Made by a program: the position numbers and the translations under genes. From Flavisolibacter longurius (lineage in GTDB: Bacteria > Bacteroidota > Bacteroidia > Chitinophagales > Chitinophagaceae), in NCBI GenBank assembly GCA_013327885.1, contig JABUMY010000002.1, positions 372,001 through 436,000 of the forward strand: a DNA stretch of 64,000 bases. The letters run 5' to 3'. The notes beneath the pieces were generated by a model. It was not told the origin of the DNA. It saw nothing but the letters and a program-made list of their open reading frames with translations, and did no database searches. The number at the start of each line of letters is the position of its first letter. The stretch's first letter is position 1. This document shows positions 16,251 to 23,320 of this stretch, piece after piece.

Positions 16251-16344
16251 CAGTTCACACGTTTACAAGTTTACTTGTTCACGGGTTGATAAAGGGTAGT
16301 TGTTTATCAACTTGTGAACTCGTGAACAAGTAAACTCGTAAACT
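16251..16344. repeat. Large inverted repeat, GTTCACGAGTTTAC family (copy C1)
   Basis: Left arm 16251-16291 (GTTCACACGTTTACAAGTTT, then ACTTGTTCACGGGTTGAT) and right arm 16303-16344 (ATCAACTTGTGAACTCGTGA, then ACAAGTAAACTCGTAAACT) form a long imperfect palindrome around AAAGGGTAGTTG. It fills the whole gap between the GH25 gene and the 79-aa membrane protein gene. A single-arm copy lies at 58095-58135. Confidence 0.85.
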
Positions 16345-16351
16345 TTGCATC

Positions 16352-16591
16352 ATGGACGAATACAACCAGGGATGGGACCCCGAAGTCAGACGCTATTTCC
16401 GCAAGATCATGAACACCTTTGGCGTAGGCGCCATCTGGCTTCTTTTCATGGCAACATTGGGACTGTTCCTGCGCATGGGTTATGTGCGCAATGGCCTGGA
16501 TGTTTACAACATTGTGTTTTACCTTTTTTTTCTCCTCACCTTCCCGCTCCTTATCTTGTACTTTTACCGCGTTTGGCGCAAGAAGGATTAG
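16352..16591 (+). CDS. Small two-TM membrane protein
   Basis: 79 aa. A charged N-terminus (MDEYNQGWDPEVRRYFRKIM) is followed by two transmembrane helices (about 23-43 and 51-73) and a basic tail RVWRKKD. I do not recognise a family function; similar small membrane proteins occur as conserved hypotheticals in Bacteroidota. The ATG lies 7 bp after the end of the inverted repeat. Confidence 0.75.
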   Translation: MDEYNQGWDPEVRRYFRKIMNTFGVGAIWLLFMATLGLFLRMGYVRNGLDVYNIVFYLFFLLTFPLLILYFYRVWRKKD

Positions 16592-16592
16592 A

Positions 16593-16622
16593 GCAGGATA
16601 GTGAGATATTTTGATAGTGGGA
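16593..16622. repeat. Word-like repeat, GGATAGTGAGATATTTTGAT family (copy G1)
   Basis: GATAGTGAGATATT/TTGATAGTGGGAG directly after the 79-aa gene. Related strings at 30796-30830 (GGATAGTAGGATATTGGGAT) and 37229-37265. Confidence 0.6.
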
Positions 16623-16662
16623 GCTCACAGCTCATGGCTCGCCGCTCACAGCTTCTCTCTCA
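16620..16662. repeat. Word-like repeat, AGCTCATAGCTCGCAGCTC family (copy 2)
   Basis: GGAGCTCACAGCTCATGGCT followed by CGCCGCTCACAGCTTC. It shares the AGCTCA-AGCTC-GC vocabulary with 3592-3640 and again abuts a stop codon (16660, minus-strand gene). Confidence 0.65.
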
Positions 16663-17079
16663 CGAAGAATGATCGGCCACGATCACCCATTGCCCCTTGA
16701 TTTTGCGCAGCAATAAATTGTAATGGCCACTGAGGTCGCCGATGGTGCGCTTTAGCATCCATTTGCCCACTACGAAAAAATAGTCCGGGGAGAGTTCCTT
16801 CACAACAAGAATATCAAAAGAAAGCTGGCCCATGGCCGTTGTATCGGGGTAGCTCCGTTTGTAATTGGCAAGGGTTTCCTGCCAGCCCCACCGGATCCCG
16901 TTTTTGCCAATGAACATGAGCGAATCACTTTTCCAATAGGTCTGCATAAAGCCTTTGAGGTCGCCCTTGTTCCAGGATACCGTTTGTGTGTGCAACAGGT
17001 TTTTGATCTCCTGTTCTTCTTTTTGCGCAGCGGCCGCAAATGCGGTAAAAAGAAAAAAGGCCAGCAAAACTTTTTTCAT
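16660..17079 (-). CDS. Secreted SnoaL/NTF2-like (DUF4440-type) protein
   Basis: 139 aa from MKKVLLAFFLFTAFAAAAQ, a clear signal peptide that fixes the start; upstream codons are within a GGCAATAGGCAA repeat. The mature part matches the cone-shaped NTF2-like fold: VSWNKGDLKGFMQTYWKSDS, GWQETLANYKRSYPD, and a final GHYNLLLRKIKGQWVIVADH. Proteins of this type bind small molecules or act on them; no catalytic residue can be assigned. It is convergent with the 79-aa gene. Confidence 0.85.
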   Translation of the reverse strand: MKKVLLAFFLFTAFAAAAQKEEQEIKNLLHTQTVSWNKGDLKGFMQTYWKSDSLMFIGKNGIRWGWQETLANYKRSYPDTTAMGQLSFDILVVKELSPDYFFVVGKWMLKRTIGDLSGHYNLLLRKIKGQWVIVADHSS

Positions 17080-17105
17080 GGTTTTCTTTCCGGAAAGATA
17101 GGCGA

Positions 17106-17163
17106 TGTCAATGGACAATAGGCAAGGAGCAATGGGCAATAGGCAAGGAGCAATGGGCAAATG
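17106..17163. repeat. Tandem word-like repeat GGCAATAGGCAAGGAGCAAT (copy E2)
   Basis: A unit ATRGGCAAGGAGCAATGGGC is present twice in tandem, 26 nt apart, right upstream of the SnoaL-like gene (minus strand), so it lies in that gene's 5' region rather than after a stop codon. Confidence 0.75.
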
Positions 17164-17299
17164 CCGCGTTTGTATGTACTGTCTTTTCCAAATTAAAATG
17201 AACGCAGCTGATCGTTCAACGCCAATTCGTGCCATACGTGCAAAAATTCGTGTTTAAGTGTTTAACTGTTAATCCTGCCGCTTTCCTCCCGATCTGGGT

Positions 17300-17307
17300 T
17301 ACCTTTG
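17300..17307 (+). promoter_or_regulatory. Bacteroidetes -7 box (TACCTTTG) before the SCO1-type gene
   Basis: TACCTTTG fits the phylum-specific TAnnTTTG and lies 20 bp before the ATG at 17328. No matching -33 TTTG box is seen at the usual 19-21 bp spacing, so the call is weak. Confidence 0.4.
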
Positions 17308-17327
17308 GCCGTGCAAAACCTATCCGC

Positions 17328-17936
17328 ATGTCCAAAAAAATGATTTTCTACGTTTTGTTTTTTTCGGTGTTGGTGCTTGTTTTTTATATGGGCCTCTCCT
17401 CCACCATACCAGGCTTCAACAAAAAGCGCTTTCCACCCATTTCCAAAGTAGAGCCATTCTCTTTTACCAACCAGGATGGAAAACAGTTTACACAGGAGGA
17501 CATGAAGGGAAAAGTAGCGGTGGTGAATTATTTTTTTACCACCTGCACCTCGGTTTGTCCGCGGATGAACAACAACATCAAAACCCAGTACAACGACTTA
17601 AAAGATAATCCCGATGTGCTGTTTGTTTCGCTGACATCTGATCCCCAGCGGGATTCGGTGCCTGTGCTGAAACGCTATGCCGACTCAATGCAGGTAAACA
17701 CCGCCAAGTGGCAGTTTCTGACCGGTCGCAAGGACAGCCTGTATAAAACTGCCCGTTACAGTTTTAAGATCGACGACCCGGATAATTTTGTGACCAACGA
17801 AACCGTGGACTTCCTGCACACGCAGTTTATTGCCCTTGTTAACCGCAAAGGCGAAGTAGTGAAGATCTACGATGGATTAAAGCAATCGGAATTGACTTCA
17901 TTGGACGATGACATCAAAAACCTTTTAGCCAACTGA
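17328..17936 (+). CDS. SCO1/SenC-family copper chaperone-like thioredoxin-fold protein
   Basis: 202 aa from MSKKMIFYVLFFSVLVLVFYMG, an N-terminal membrane anchor (about residues 5-22). The SCO domain carries the CxxxC copper motif FTTCTSVCPRMNNN and the conserved distal His in DFLHTQFIALVNRKGEVV. SCO proteins deliver copper to the CuA site of cytochrome c oxidase or act as thiol reductases at the periplasmic face. An upstream ATG at 17229 is in frame but would destroy the anchor. The stop overlaps the Fur-family ATG by one base (TGATG), so metal handling and metal sensing are co-transcribed. Confidence 0.92.
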   Translation: MSKKMIFYVLFFSVLVLVFYMGLSSTIPGFNKKRFPPISKVEPFSFTNQDGKQFTQEDMKGKVAVVNYFFTTCTSVCPRMNNNIKTQYNDLKDNPDVLFVSLTSDPQRDSVPVLKRYADSMQVNTAKWQFLTGRKDSLYKTARYSFKIDDPDNFVTNETVDFLHTQFIALVNRKGEVVKIYDGLKQSELTSLDDDIKNLLAN

Positions 17937-18376
17937 TGGAACCAAAAAGCGTAACCTCCCGTTTAAATGATATCCTGCACCGCCGGCAGTTAAGCTCCAC
18001 CGAAAGCCGGCGCAAGATCCTTTCGCTTTTTTTAAGCAGCAATGATGCGCTGACGCACGGTACTATTGAAAAAGAAGTGGGCGACAAATACGACCGGGTG
18101 ACCATCTACCGTACGTTGCAAACCTTCGAGGAAAAAGGCATCATTCACAGTATTCCCACCGCCGACAACGCGGTGCGTTATGCCCTTTGCAAAGAGTGCG
18201 AAGAAGGCCATCACCACGACAACCATGTGCATTTTATTTGCACCAACTGCGAAAAAACGATCTGCCTCGACGATGTGGTTTCACCCCAAATGGAATTACC
18301 CGAAGGTTATGCGGCAGATAATGTGCAGGTGGTGATTCATGGTGTGTGTAAAGACTGTCAGAACCATGATTCGTAG
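17936..18376 (+). CDS. Fur-family metal-responsive transcriptional regulator
   Basis: 146 aa. An N-terminal winged helix (DALTHGTIEKEVGDKYDRVT, IYRTLQTFEEKGIIHSIP) is followed by a metal-binding dimerisation domain with CKECEEGHHHDNHVHFICTN and CEKTICLDD, and a second CxxC pair, CKDCQNH, at the C-terminus for a structural zinc. The His-rich insertion and extra CKEC resemble Zur/Fur-like sensors of this phylum; which metal it senses is not decidable here. Co-transcription with a SCO protein suggests copper or oxygen-respiration linkage (inference). Confidence 0.92.
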   Translation: MEPKSVTSRLNDILHRRQLSSTESRRKILSLFLSSNDALTHGTIEKEVGDKYDRVTIYRTLQTFEEKGIIHSIPTADNAVRYALCKECEEGHHHDNHVHFICTNCEKTICLDDVVSPQMELPEGYAADNVQVVIHGVCKDCQNHDS

Positions 18377-18502
18377 GATTTATCGGATTGAAAGGATTAT
18401 AAAAAAACAGGAGCCGTTCAAGTGAACGGCCCCTGTTTTTTTGAAGCAAGATAGTTGTTCCAAAATCATCCTAAACATCCCATCCATCCCACTTATCCCA
18501 GT
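18375..18502. repeat. Word-like repeats flanking the Fur terminator
   Basis: GGATTTATCGGATTGAAAGG (18377-18396) before the terminator and CATCCTAAACATCCCATCCA then TCCCACTTATCCCA (18468-18500) after it use a GGATT/AATCC vocabulary in opposite orientation, comparable to the other repeat families here. Confidence 0.5.
18401..18442. terminator. Bidirectional terminator between Fur and S9 peptidase genes
   Basis: AAAAAAACAGG-GCCGTTCA / TGAACGGC-CCTGTTTTTTT, an about 19-bp stem with one internal mismatch and a 2-nt loop, U-runs on both strands. It serves the convergent genes ending at 18376 (+) and 18511 (-). Confidence 0.9.
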
Positions 18503-18510
18503 TCAGACAA

Positions 18511-20928
18511 TTAAAAGGCTTGCTTGTTTTGCTTCACAAACTTCTCCAGCCACTGGCCTTGTTCGTGCAGCATGTGCAAGAGGTTTTCCTTGCCGCTGTA
18601 GCTGTGCGATTCATACGGCAGCATCACCAGCTTTACCGTACCGCCATGGCCTTTGACGGCATTGAACAGGCGTTCGCTATTAATGGGAAAGGTGCCGGGG
18701 TTGTTATCGGCTTCGCCGTGGATCAGCAGAAGGGGTGATTTTATTTTGTCCGCATAACTAAAGGGGCTCATCTCGTAATAGAGCTGCGGGGCTTCCCAAT
18801 AGGTCCGCTCTTCGTTCTGGAAGCCAAATGGCGTTAGCGTACGGTTGTAAGCACCGCTACGGGCAATACCAGCTTTGAACAAATTCGTGTGTGCAAGCAG
18901 GTTAGCCGTCATAAAGGCGCCATAGCTGTGACCACCAACCGCCATACGATTCCGGTCGCCAACGCCCATTTCCACCAGCTTGTTAATGGCGGCTTCGGCG
19001 TTCAGCTTTAGCTGCTCTACAAAATTGTCGTTGGGTTTACCATCGCCTTTGGCAACGATCGGGAACTCGGCGTTGTTCAATACGGCAAATCCCTGCGTGA
19101 CATAAAAAATGGGCGAACCCCAGCTAAGGGTGGTAAAGCGGTGCTCCGAGCCACGCACCTGTGCAGCATCATCGGCCGAGTTAAATTCGCGTGGATAAGC
19201 CCACATAAACACGGGCAGCGGTCCGTCCTTTTCCTTGTTGTAGCCTTTGGGCAGGTAAAGGTCGCCGGTGAGATTTACGCCATCGGCCCGCTTGTAAAAG
19301 ATCTTTTCTTTGCTTACGCCGGCTAGTTGCGGGTAAGGATTTTCAAACCTGGTCAGCGGACGGTCGGCAATCCGGCGCACCAGGTCTTTCAGGAAATAAT
19401 TGGGCACATCGGTTTGCGTTTCGCGGCGGGTAACCAGGGTAAGGGCCTGCGGGTCCAGCACGTCCACTACATACTCATAGCTTCCTTCGGCGCTGCGCCA
19501 AACGATCTCGTTCTTTTTCGCGGCCAGGTCAAATTTCGCCAGGAAGGGCAGGTCGCCTTTGGCCGATGAACCCTGGGTATTGTTCAGCAAGAGCTTGGTG
19601 CCGTTGTCCACTGTAACAATAACGTTGCGGCCCCATTGGTTCTTTGCCATCACGGGGTCACCGGGATCGTTGTAGCTGTCGGTCTGTGCCCGCTCGTGCA
19701 GGGTTTCCATCTTGCCGGTAGTAGGGTTGAAATGATTGACACGAACGGTCTGCTTCGACCGTAGGCCTTCGCTCACCAGGGCCAACGTGGCGTTGCCCCA
19801 GGTAATGCCACGGTAACGCATCGTCGTTTTCAGCAACTCTTTTGGCTGGCCGCTGAACGGAGCCGACAGCGCATAAACGGCATCGTGAAACGGAACCTGC
19901 TTCCGGATCAAACCACTGTCAAGGGGTTGGGCCCACACCACGGTGGCTGCTTCATCGTCGCGCCACTCAAAGCCGCGGGGAATGTCTTTTACATTGTCAT
20001 AGCCACTTGGTGTGCCTTCGCTCGACGGAAGCTGCGCCAGTTGCTTTACCACCTTCCCGGTCCGGTCAGTAATGTTGATAGTGGTTGGAAAACCATAAGC
20101 TCCCACCAGGTAAGAGAAGGGCTTGCGGATGGTGCGGGTCATCATGTACGCCTTATCGGGCGACAGGCTTACCGTAAGGTAGATGGCTGGGCTGCCAATC
20201 CTGGTTTCCACACCGCCGCGGTTTTGCACCAGTTGCGCTGTTCCGTAAAACTGGAACAGGTCTTCATCGTAAGGCGATTTGATCAGGTCCTGGTAAGTAC
20301 GGTCAGGCGCTGCCTTGCCCATGTTTTCCTGGATGACGGGCCCTTTGGGTGTAATGCTTTTTTTCGGCGCGGCCGAAGGCAGTGCTGTTGTTGCTTTGTA
20401 CAGGATGGTGTTGTTGTCGGCCCAGCTATAGGCTGCACCCAAGGTATTGTTCACCGCCTGCTTGTTGATCTTTGATGCTTTTTGCGTAGCCACATCCACC
20501 ACGTAAATGTCTACACGGTTGTTGGTGGTGTTTAAAAAAGCAATTTTTGTTTCCGAAGGGTTCCAGCTAATGTTGGAGGCCAGCAGGTTTTGCGGCAGGC
20601 CGCTAACGGTCACTTCTTTCCCGCTTTTGATGTTCTTCAGCTTAAAGTTGTTGATGAACACCTGGCGGCTGGGCGAAAAGTTAGCAGGGTTGATGCGCAG
20701 GCCGGCAATGCGCAACTCAGGCTGACCCAGTTCTTCCACGGTAGGATAGGGGTTGCGTTCGCTCAGCAGCATCCACTTGCCTTTGCTGCTGATGCTTACA
20801 GCCGGTGTGGGTTTGGCCAGCAGGAGGTCGGCTACATCTTTAGCGGGTGTTTGGTACCCGTTGTCGGTTTGGGCGGAAGCAATGCCCAGGGTGAAAAGTA
20901 AAAGAAAGCATAAGCTCAGTCTTCTCAT
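18511..20928 (-). CDS. Secreted S9-family peptidase, glutamyl endopeptidase (S9D)-like
   Basis: 805 aa with signal peptide MRRLSLCFLLLFTLGIASAQ. An N-terminal beta-propeller region (about 30-540) precedes an alpha/beta hydrolase domain with the nucleophile Ser in AVGGHSYGAFM, Asp in HGEADNNPGTFP and His in LPYESHSYSG. The HGExDNNPGT context and propeller length match the S9D branch (chloroplast glutamyl endopeptidase and bacterial relatives). It degrades peptides in the periplasm or outside the cell. Monocistronic, convergent with the Fur gene. Confidence 0.92.
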   Translation of the reverse strand: MRRLSLCFLLLFTLGIASAQTDNGYQTPAKDVADLLLAKPTPAVSISSKGKWMLLSERNPYPTVEELGQPELRIAGLRINPANFSPSRQVFINNFKLKNIKSGKEVTVSGLPQNLLASNISWNPSETKIAFLNTTNNRVDIYVVDVATQKASKINKQAVNNTLGAAYSWADNNTILYKATTALPSAAPKKSITPKGPVIQENMGKAAPDRTYQDLIKSPYDEDLFQFYGTAQLVQNRGGVETRIGSPAIYLTVSLSPDKAYMMTRTIRKPFSYLVGAYGFPTTINITDRTGKVVKQLAQLPSSEGTPSGYDNVKDIPRGFEWRDDEAATVVWAQPLDSGLIRKQVPFHDAVYALSAPFSGQPKELLKTTMRYRGITWGNATLALVSEGLRSKQTVRVNHFNPTTGKMETLHERAQTDSYNDPGDPVMAKNQWGRNVIVTVDNGTKLLLNNTQGSSAKGDLPFLAKFDLAAKKNEIVWRSAEGSYEYVVDVLDPQALTLVTRRETQTDVPNYFLKDLVRRIADRPLTRFENPYPQLAGVSKEKIFYKRADGVNLTGDLYLPKGYNKEKDGPLPVFMWAYPREFNSADDAAQVRGSEHRFTTLSWGSPIFYVTQGFAVLNNAEFPIVAKGDGKPNDNFVEQLKLNAEAAINKLVEMGVGDRNRMAVGGHSYGAFMTANLLAHTNLFKAGIARSGAYNRTLTPFGFQNEERTYWEAPQLYYEMSPFSYADKIKSPLLLIHGEADNNPGTFPINSERLFNAVKGHGGTVKLVMLPYESHSYSGKENLLHMLHEQGQWLEKFVKQNKQAF

Positions 20929-21112
20929 GTTTGAATTTTTGTGTTAAAACGTTGGAATAGCGCTAAAATAAAACGCCCTGAAATGATTCAATGCGTTTAA
21001 AGATAAGTTGTAACGTCTATTAACCTGCCCACGCCATTGTACCAGAATTTATTTGTGAAGCTTTATGCTGTTTTGTACCAACAAATCGGGAACAAGAGGA
21101 GAAGATTTACGA

Positions 21113-21145
21113 GAAATTAAATTTCAGAAAATGAAATTTAATTTC
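21113..21145. promoter_or_regulatory. Candidate operator: paired palindromes upstream of higBA
   Basis: GAAATTAAATTTC (21113-21125) and its exact reverse complement GAAATTTAATTTC (21133-21145) are 20 bp apart start to start. Each half is itself nearly palindromic. This is the geometry expected for a dimeric HTH antitoxin bound twice on one face. It lies 20 bp before the -7 box. Confidence 0.65.
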
Positions 21146-21164
21146 AAATTATAAATCGATTTTT

Positions 21165-21172
21165 TATTTTTG
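21165..21172 (+). promoter_or_regulatory. Bacteroidetes -7 box (TATTTTTG) of the higBA operon
   Basis: TATTTTTG is an exact TAnnTTTG match, 20 bp before the toxin ATG and 19 bp after the paired palindromes, so a bound antitoxin would cover the promoter. No clear -33 TTG. Confidence 0.5.
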
Positions 21173-21191
21173 GTTTGTTTCAACTGGCTGC

Positions 21192-21485
21192 ATGGTTGTT
21201 ATCAGTTACCGCACAATCAGAGAGTTTGTTCTTCTGCATCCCGATGCTGAAGATTCGCTTAACAATTGGTACAGGATAGCCGGACAGGCTGATTGGTCAA
21301 ATTTTAATGAAGTCAGAAACCTGTTCAATTCTGTAGATGCGGTTGGAAATGATCTTTACGTTTTCAATATCCGGGGCAATCATTACAGGCTAGTTGTCCG
21401 TATCATTTTCAGGGTGCGAACGATCTATATAAAGTTTGTTGGTACGCATAAAGAATACGATAAAGTAGAGCTGGATAAACCGTAA
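21192..21485 (+). CDS. higB: HigB-family (RelE superfamily) mRNA interferase toxin
   Basis: 97 aa. Matches the HigB_toxin family: TIREFVLLHPDAEDSLNNWY, an ADWSNFNEVRNLF segment, YVFNIRGNHYRLVVRIIF and KFVGTHKEYDKVEL with the conserved His/Tyr tail. Such toxins cleave mRNA on the ribosome. The toxin precedes the antitoxin by 39 bp, the order typical of higBA. A -7 box and paired palindromes lie upstream. The gene looks intact. Confidence 0.9.
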   Translation: MVVISYRTIREFVLLHPDAEDSLNNWYRIAGQADWSNFNEVRNLFNSVDAVGNDLYVFNIRGNHYRLVVRIIFRVRTIYIKFVGTHKEYDKVELDKP

Positions 21486-21524
21486 GGGAGCAGATTGTGA
21501 GTTTTTTTCTTAAATAGATTTTGT

Positions 21525-21902
21525 ATGGGAAAAGAGAAGTTGGTAATAAAAACTGAGGAAGCCTATAATACAGCTATGGCAAGAATTGATGCCTTGATGA
21601 AAAAGGGTGAAAACAACCTCACAGATGCAGAGGCAACTAAGCTCAAAGCGATGGCGCTGGCTGCCGAGGCGTATGAAAAAACACTGTACAAAATTCCTGC
21701 ACCCAAAACCCTGGAGGGGTTAGTGGAACTGAAGATGTATGAGCGCCGGCTAAAGCAAAAAGACCTGGCGCAGCTTTTAGGAATAGGAGAGGCCAAGCTG
21801 TCGCAGATATTAAACGGGAAACGAGAACCGGATGTGGCTTTTTTGAAAGCCGTTCATGAAAAGCTGGGCGTAGATGGCAATGTGTTGCTGGAATATGTTT
21901 GA
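21525..21902 (+). CDS. higA: HigA-family antitoxin with HTH domain
   Basis: 125 aa. The N-terminal half is helical (TEEAYNTAMARIDALMKKGE). The C-terminal XRE-type helix-turn-helix (about residues 72-122) is RRLKQKDLAQLLGIGEAKLS, QILNGKREPDVAFLKAVHEK, typical of HigA. It neutralises the upstream toxin and represses the operon, presumably at the palindrome pair at 21113-21145. Confidence 0.92.
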   Translation: MGKEKLVIKTEEAYNTAMARIDALMKKGENNLTDAEATKLKAMALAAEAYEKTLYKIPAPKTLEGLVELKMYERRLKQKDLAQLLGIGEAKLSQILNGKREPDVAFLKAVHEKLGVDGNVLLEYV

Positions 21903-22075
21903 TTTGCCGATTCGGAAGGAACAGTTTGCATTTTGGCTGGTGAAGCCCGGAAAATAATAAAAGAAAGTGCTTCTATAGAAAGATAAGTGTGCGATAAAAA
22001 AGAACAGAAAGAACTCCCGGATAAAAGGAAACGCTTTCTGTTCTTCCGTTGTAAAAAATGCGGTGTATCGTTTAC

Positions 22076-22423
22076 TTAAAACGGCAGGCTCTCCTCATCA
22101 TCACTGGTAAAGGTCTGGCCAAAAGGATCATCGTTTGCCGCTGCTCCGGCAGGTGCCGAACCATCCACTTCCAGCTTCCAGGCCTTTACATCGGTGTACC
22201 AGCGACCGTTAAATTCGCGGCTCTCCACATCAAAATCAATTTTCAGGCGGTTGCCGATTTTTAACTGGCTTTCGTTGATCTTTTCGCCCCAGATAGAGAT
22301 GCAGACCTTTTTAGGGTACTGGCCATCGGTTTCAACAATAATGTCCTGCTTTTTCCACTGTCCGTTTTTCCCATTGCCGGTCTGCAGGGGAAGCAGTTGA
22401 ACAAGTTTGGCGGTTATTTGCAT
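22076..22423 (-). CDS. DUF3127 OB-fold-like protein with SSB-like acidic tail
   Basis: 115 aa. The DUF3127 part (about 1-90) reads as a small OB-type beta barrel: ITAKLVQLLPLQTG, QDIIVETDGQYPKKVCISIW, and ESREFNGRWYTDVKAWKLE. The C-terminus after a short linker ends in TSDDEESLPF, closely like the acidic DDDIPF tip by which single-strand-binding proteins recruit partner enzymes. A DNA-binding role is therefore reasonable, but not demonstrated for the family as far as I know. It sits alone on the minus strand between two toxin-antitoxin pairs. Confidence 0.85.
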   Translation of the reverse strand: MQITAKLVQLLPLQTGNGKNGQWKKQDIIVETDGQYPKKVCISIWGEKINESQLKIGNRLKIDFDVESREFNGRWYTDVKAWKLEVDGSAPAGAAANDDPFGQTFTSDDEESLPF

Positions 22424-22651
22424 AATGAAATCTCGGTTAAAATTTAAGGGGGCAAAGTACAGAAATAATTCAGCCAGTTTTGTTTTTTAGCGAACATTTT
22501 CAGGGTGGTCGATTGTCTTTGTTACGCTCATATGAACTGGCCGCTGGCCTTGCATCTTGGTAAAGCGGTTTCGAATTGAAATCAAAGCAGACCCTCCTTC
22601 TGAAATACGGCAAAAAACTTGTGTAACTTTACGTGTCCAAATGCATCAGCC

Positions 22652-22864
22652 ATGATAAACTCCGATGTACAACCGCCCCTTACCGATTTGCAGGCAGAAA
22701 TGCTAAAGCTCTTTGCCACTAACGTACCGGAGAAAGATTTGATTGAGATTCGTAACCTGATTGCACGCTACCTCCTCGAAAAAGCCCGTGACGAGGCAGA
22801 TGTGATCTGGGATGAAAAGGACTATTCTGATGAGAAAATAAAGGCCCTGCTTGACAAAAAGTAA
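22652..22864 (+). CDS. Antitoxin of a PIN-domain toxin pair
   Basis: 70 aa from MINSDVQPPL; an in-frame ATG 33 bp upstream adds Cys-containing residues and is less likely. All-helical and charged (LQAEMLKLFATNVPEKDLIE, RYLLEKARDEADVIWDEKDY), the form seen in small antitoxins paired with PIN toxins in Bacteroidota. No DNA-binding domain is obvious. The stop codon overlaps the toxin ATG by one base (TAATG). A possible -7 box TAACTTTA lies at 22624-22631. Confidence 0.8.
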   Translation: MINSDVQPPLTDLQAEMLKLFATNVPEKDLIEIRNLIARYLLEKARDEADVIWDEKDYSDEKIKALLDKK

Positions 22865-23283
22865 TGGATTCCCTGCGGGTAGTTTTGGATACGAATGTTT
22901 TGCTTCGCTGTGTTTCGCGAAGGTCGGCGTATGCAATTGTGTTGGATAAAATTTATCAGCAGGCTTTTACACTTTACCTTACAAACGATATCCTGCTGGA
23001 GTACGAAGAAAAAATTACGGAGATCTTTTCTGCTTCCGTCGCCGGAAAGATCATCCCCGGTTTTGCGTTTTTAAGCAATGTGAAGAAGACGGAAATTTAT
23101 TTTCACCTCAATCTTATTGCAGGAGATGCTGACGACAACAAGTTTGTTGATTGTGCCTTTGCTGCAAATGCACATTACCTTGTATCCGATGACAGGCATT
23201 TTTCCGTACTGAAGCAAGTGTCATTTCCTACCATCAATGTCATTTCACTCGACCGATTTAAAGAAATCCTGCTGACGATGTAA
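22864..23283 (+). CDS. PIN-domain ribonuclease toxin (PIN_3/COG1569 type)
   Basis: 139 aa. PIN fold with acidic residues at Asp9 in VVLDTNVLLR, a Glu in LLEYEEKI (about 46-50), and the Asp cluster GDADDNKFVDCAF followed by LVSDDRHF, which together hold the Mg2+ ions. This matches the putative toxin-antitoxin PIN family COG1569. Such toxins cleave RNA when freed from the antitoxin encoded just upstream. A terminator hairpin begins within the stop codon. Confidence 0.9.
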   Translation: MDSLRVVLDTNVLLRCVSRRSAYAIVLDKIYQQAFTLYLTNDILLEYEEKITEIFSASVAGKIIPGFAFLSNVKKTEIYFHLNLIAGDADDNKFVDCAFAANAHYLVSDDRHFSVLKQVSFPTINVISLDRFKEILLTM

Positions 23284-23310
23284 AAAGCCTTCCAGGAGGA
23301 AGGCTTTTTA
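23281..23310. terminator. Bidirectional terminator of the PIN toxin pair and M3 gene
   Basis: Perfect 13-bp stem TAAAAAGCCTTCC / GGAAGGCTTTTTA with a 4-nt loop. The TAA stop codon of the PIN toxin is the first base triplet of the stem. It also ends the convergent M3 gene (stop at 23321). Confidence 0.92.
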
Positions 23311-23320
23311 TTTAGGTCTT

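Noticed and set aside
16593-16622. Possible small RNA or terminator in the GATAGTGAGATATT repeat
   Set aside because: No stem is formed and the string fits the word-like repeat family G.
22538-22554. Sigma-54-like TGGCCGCTGGCCTTGCA before the PIN toxin pair
   Set aside because: GG and GC are 11 nt apart instead of 10, and there is no CAC after the GG.
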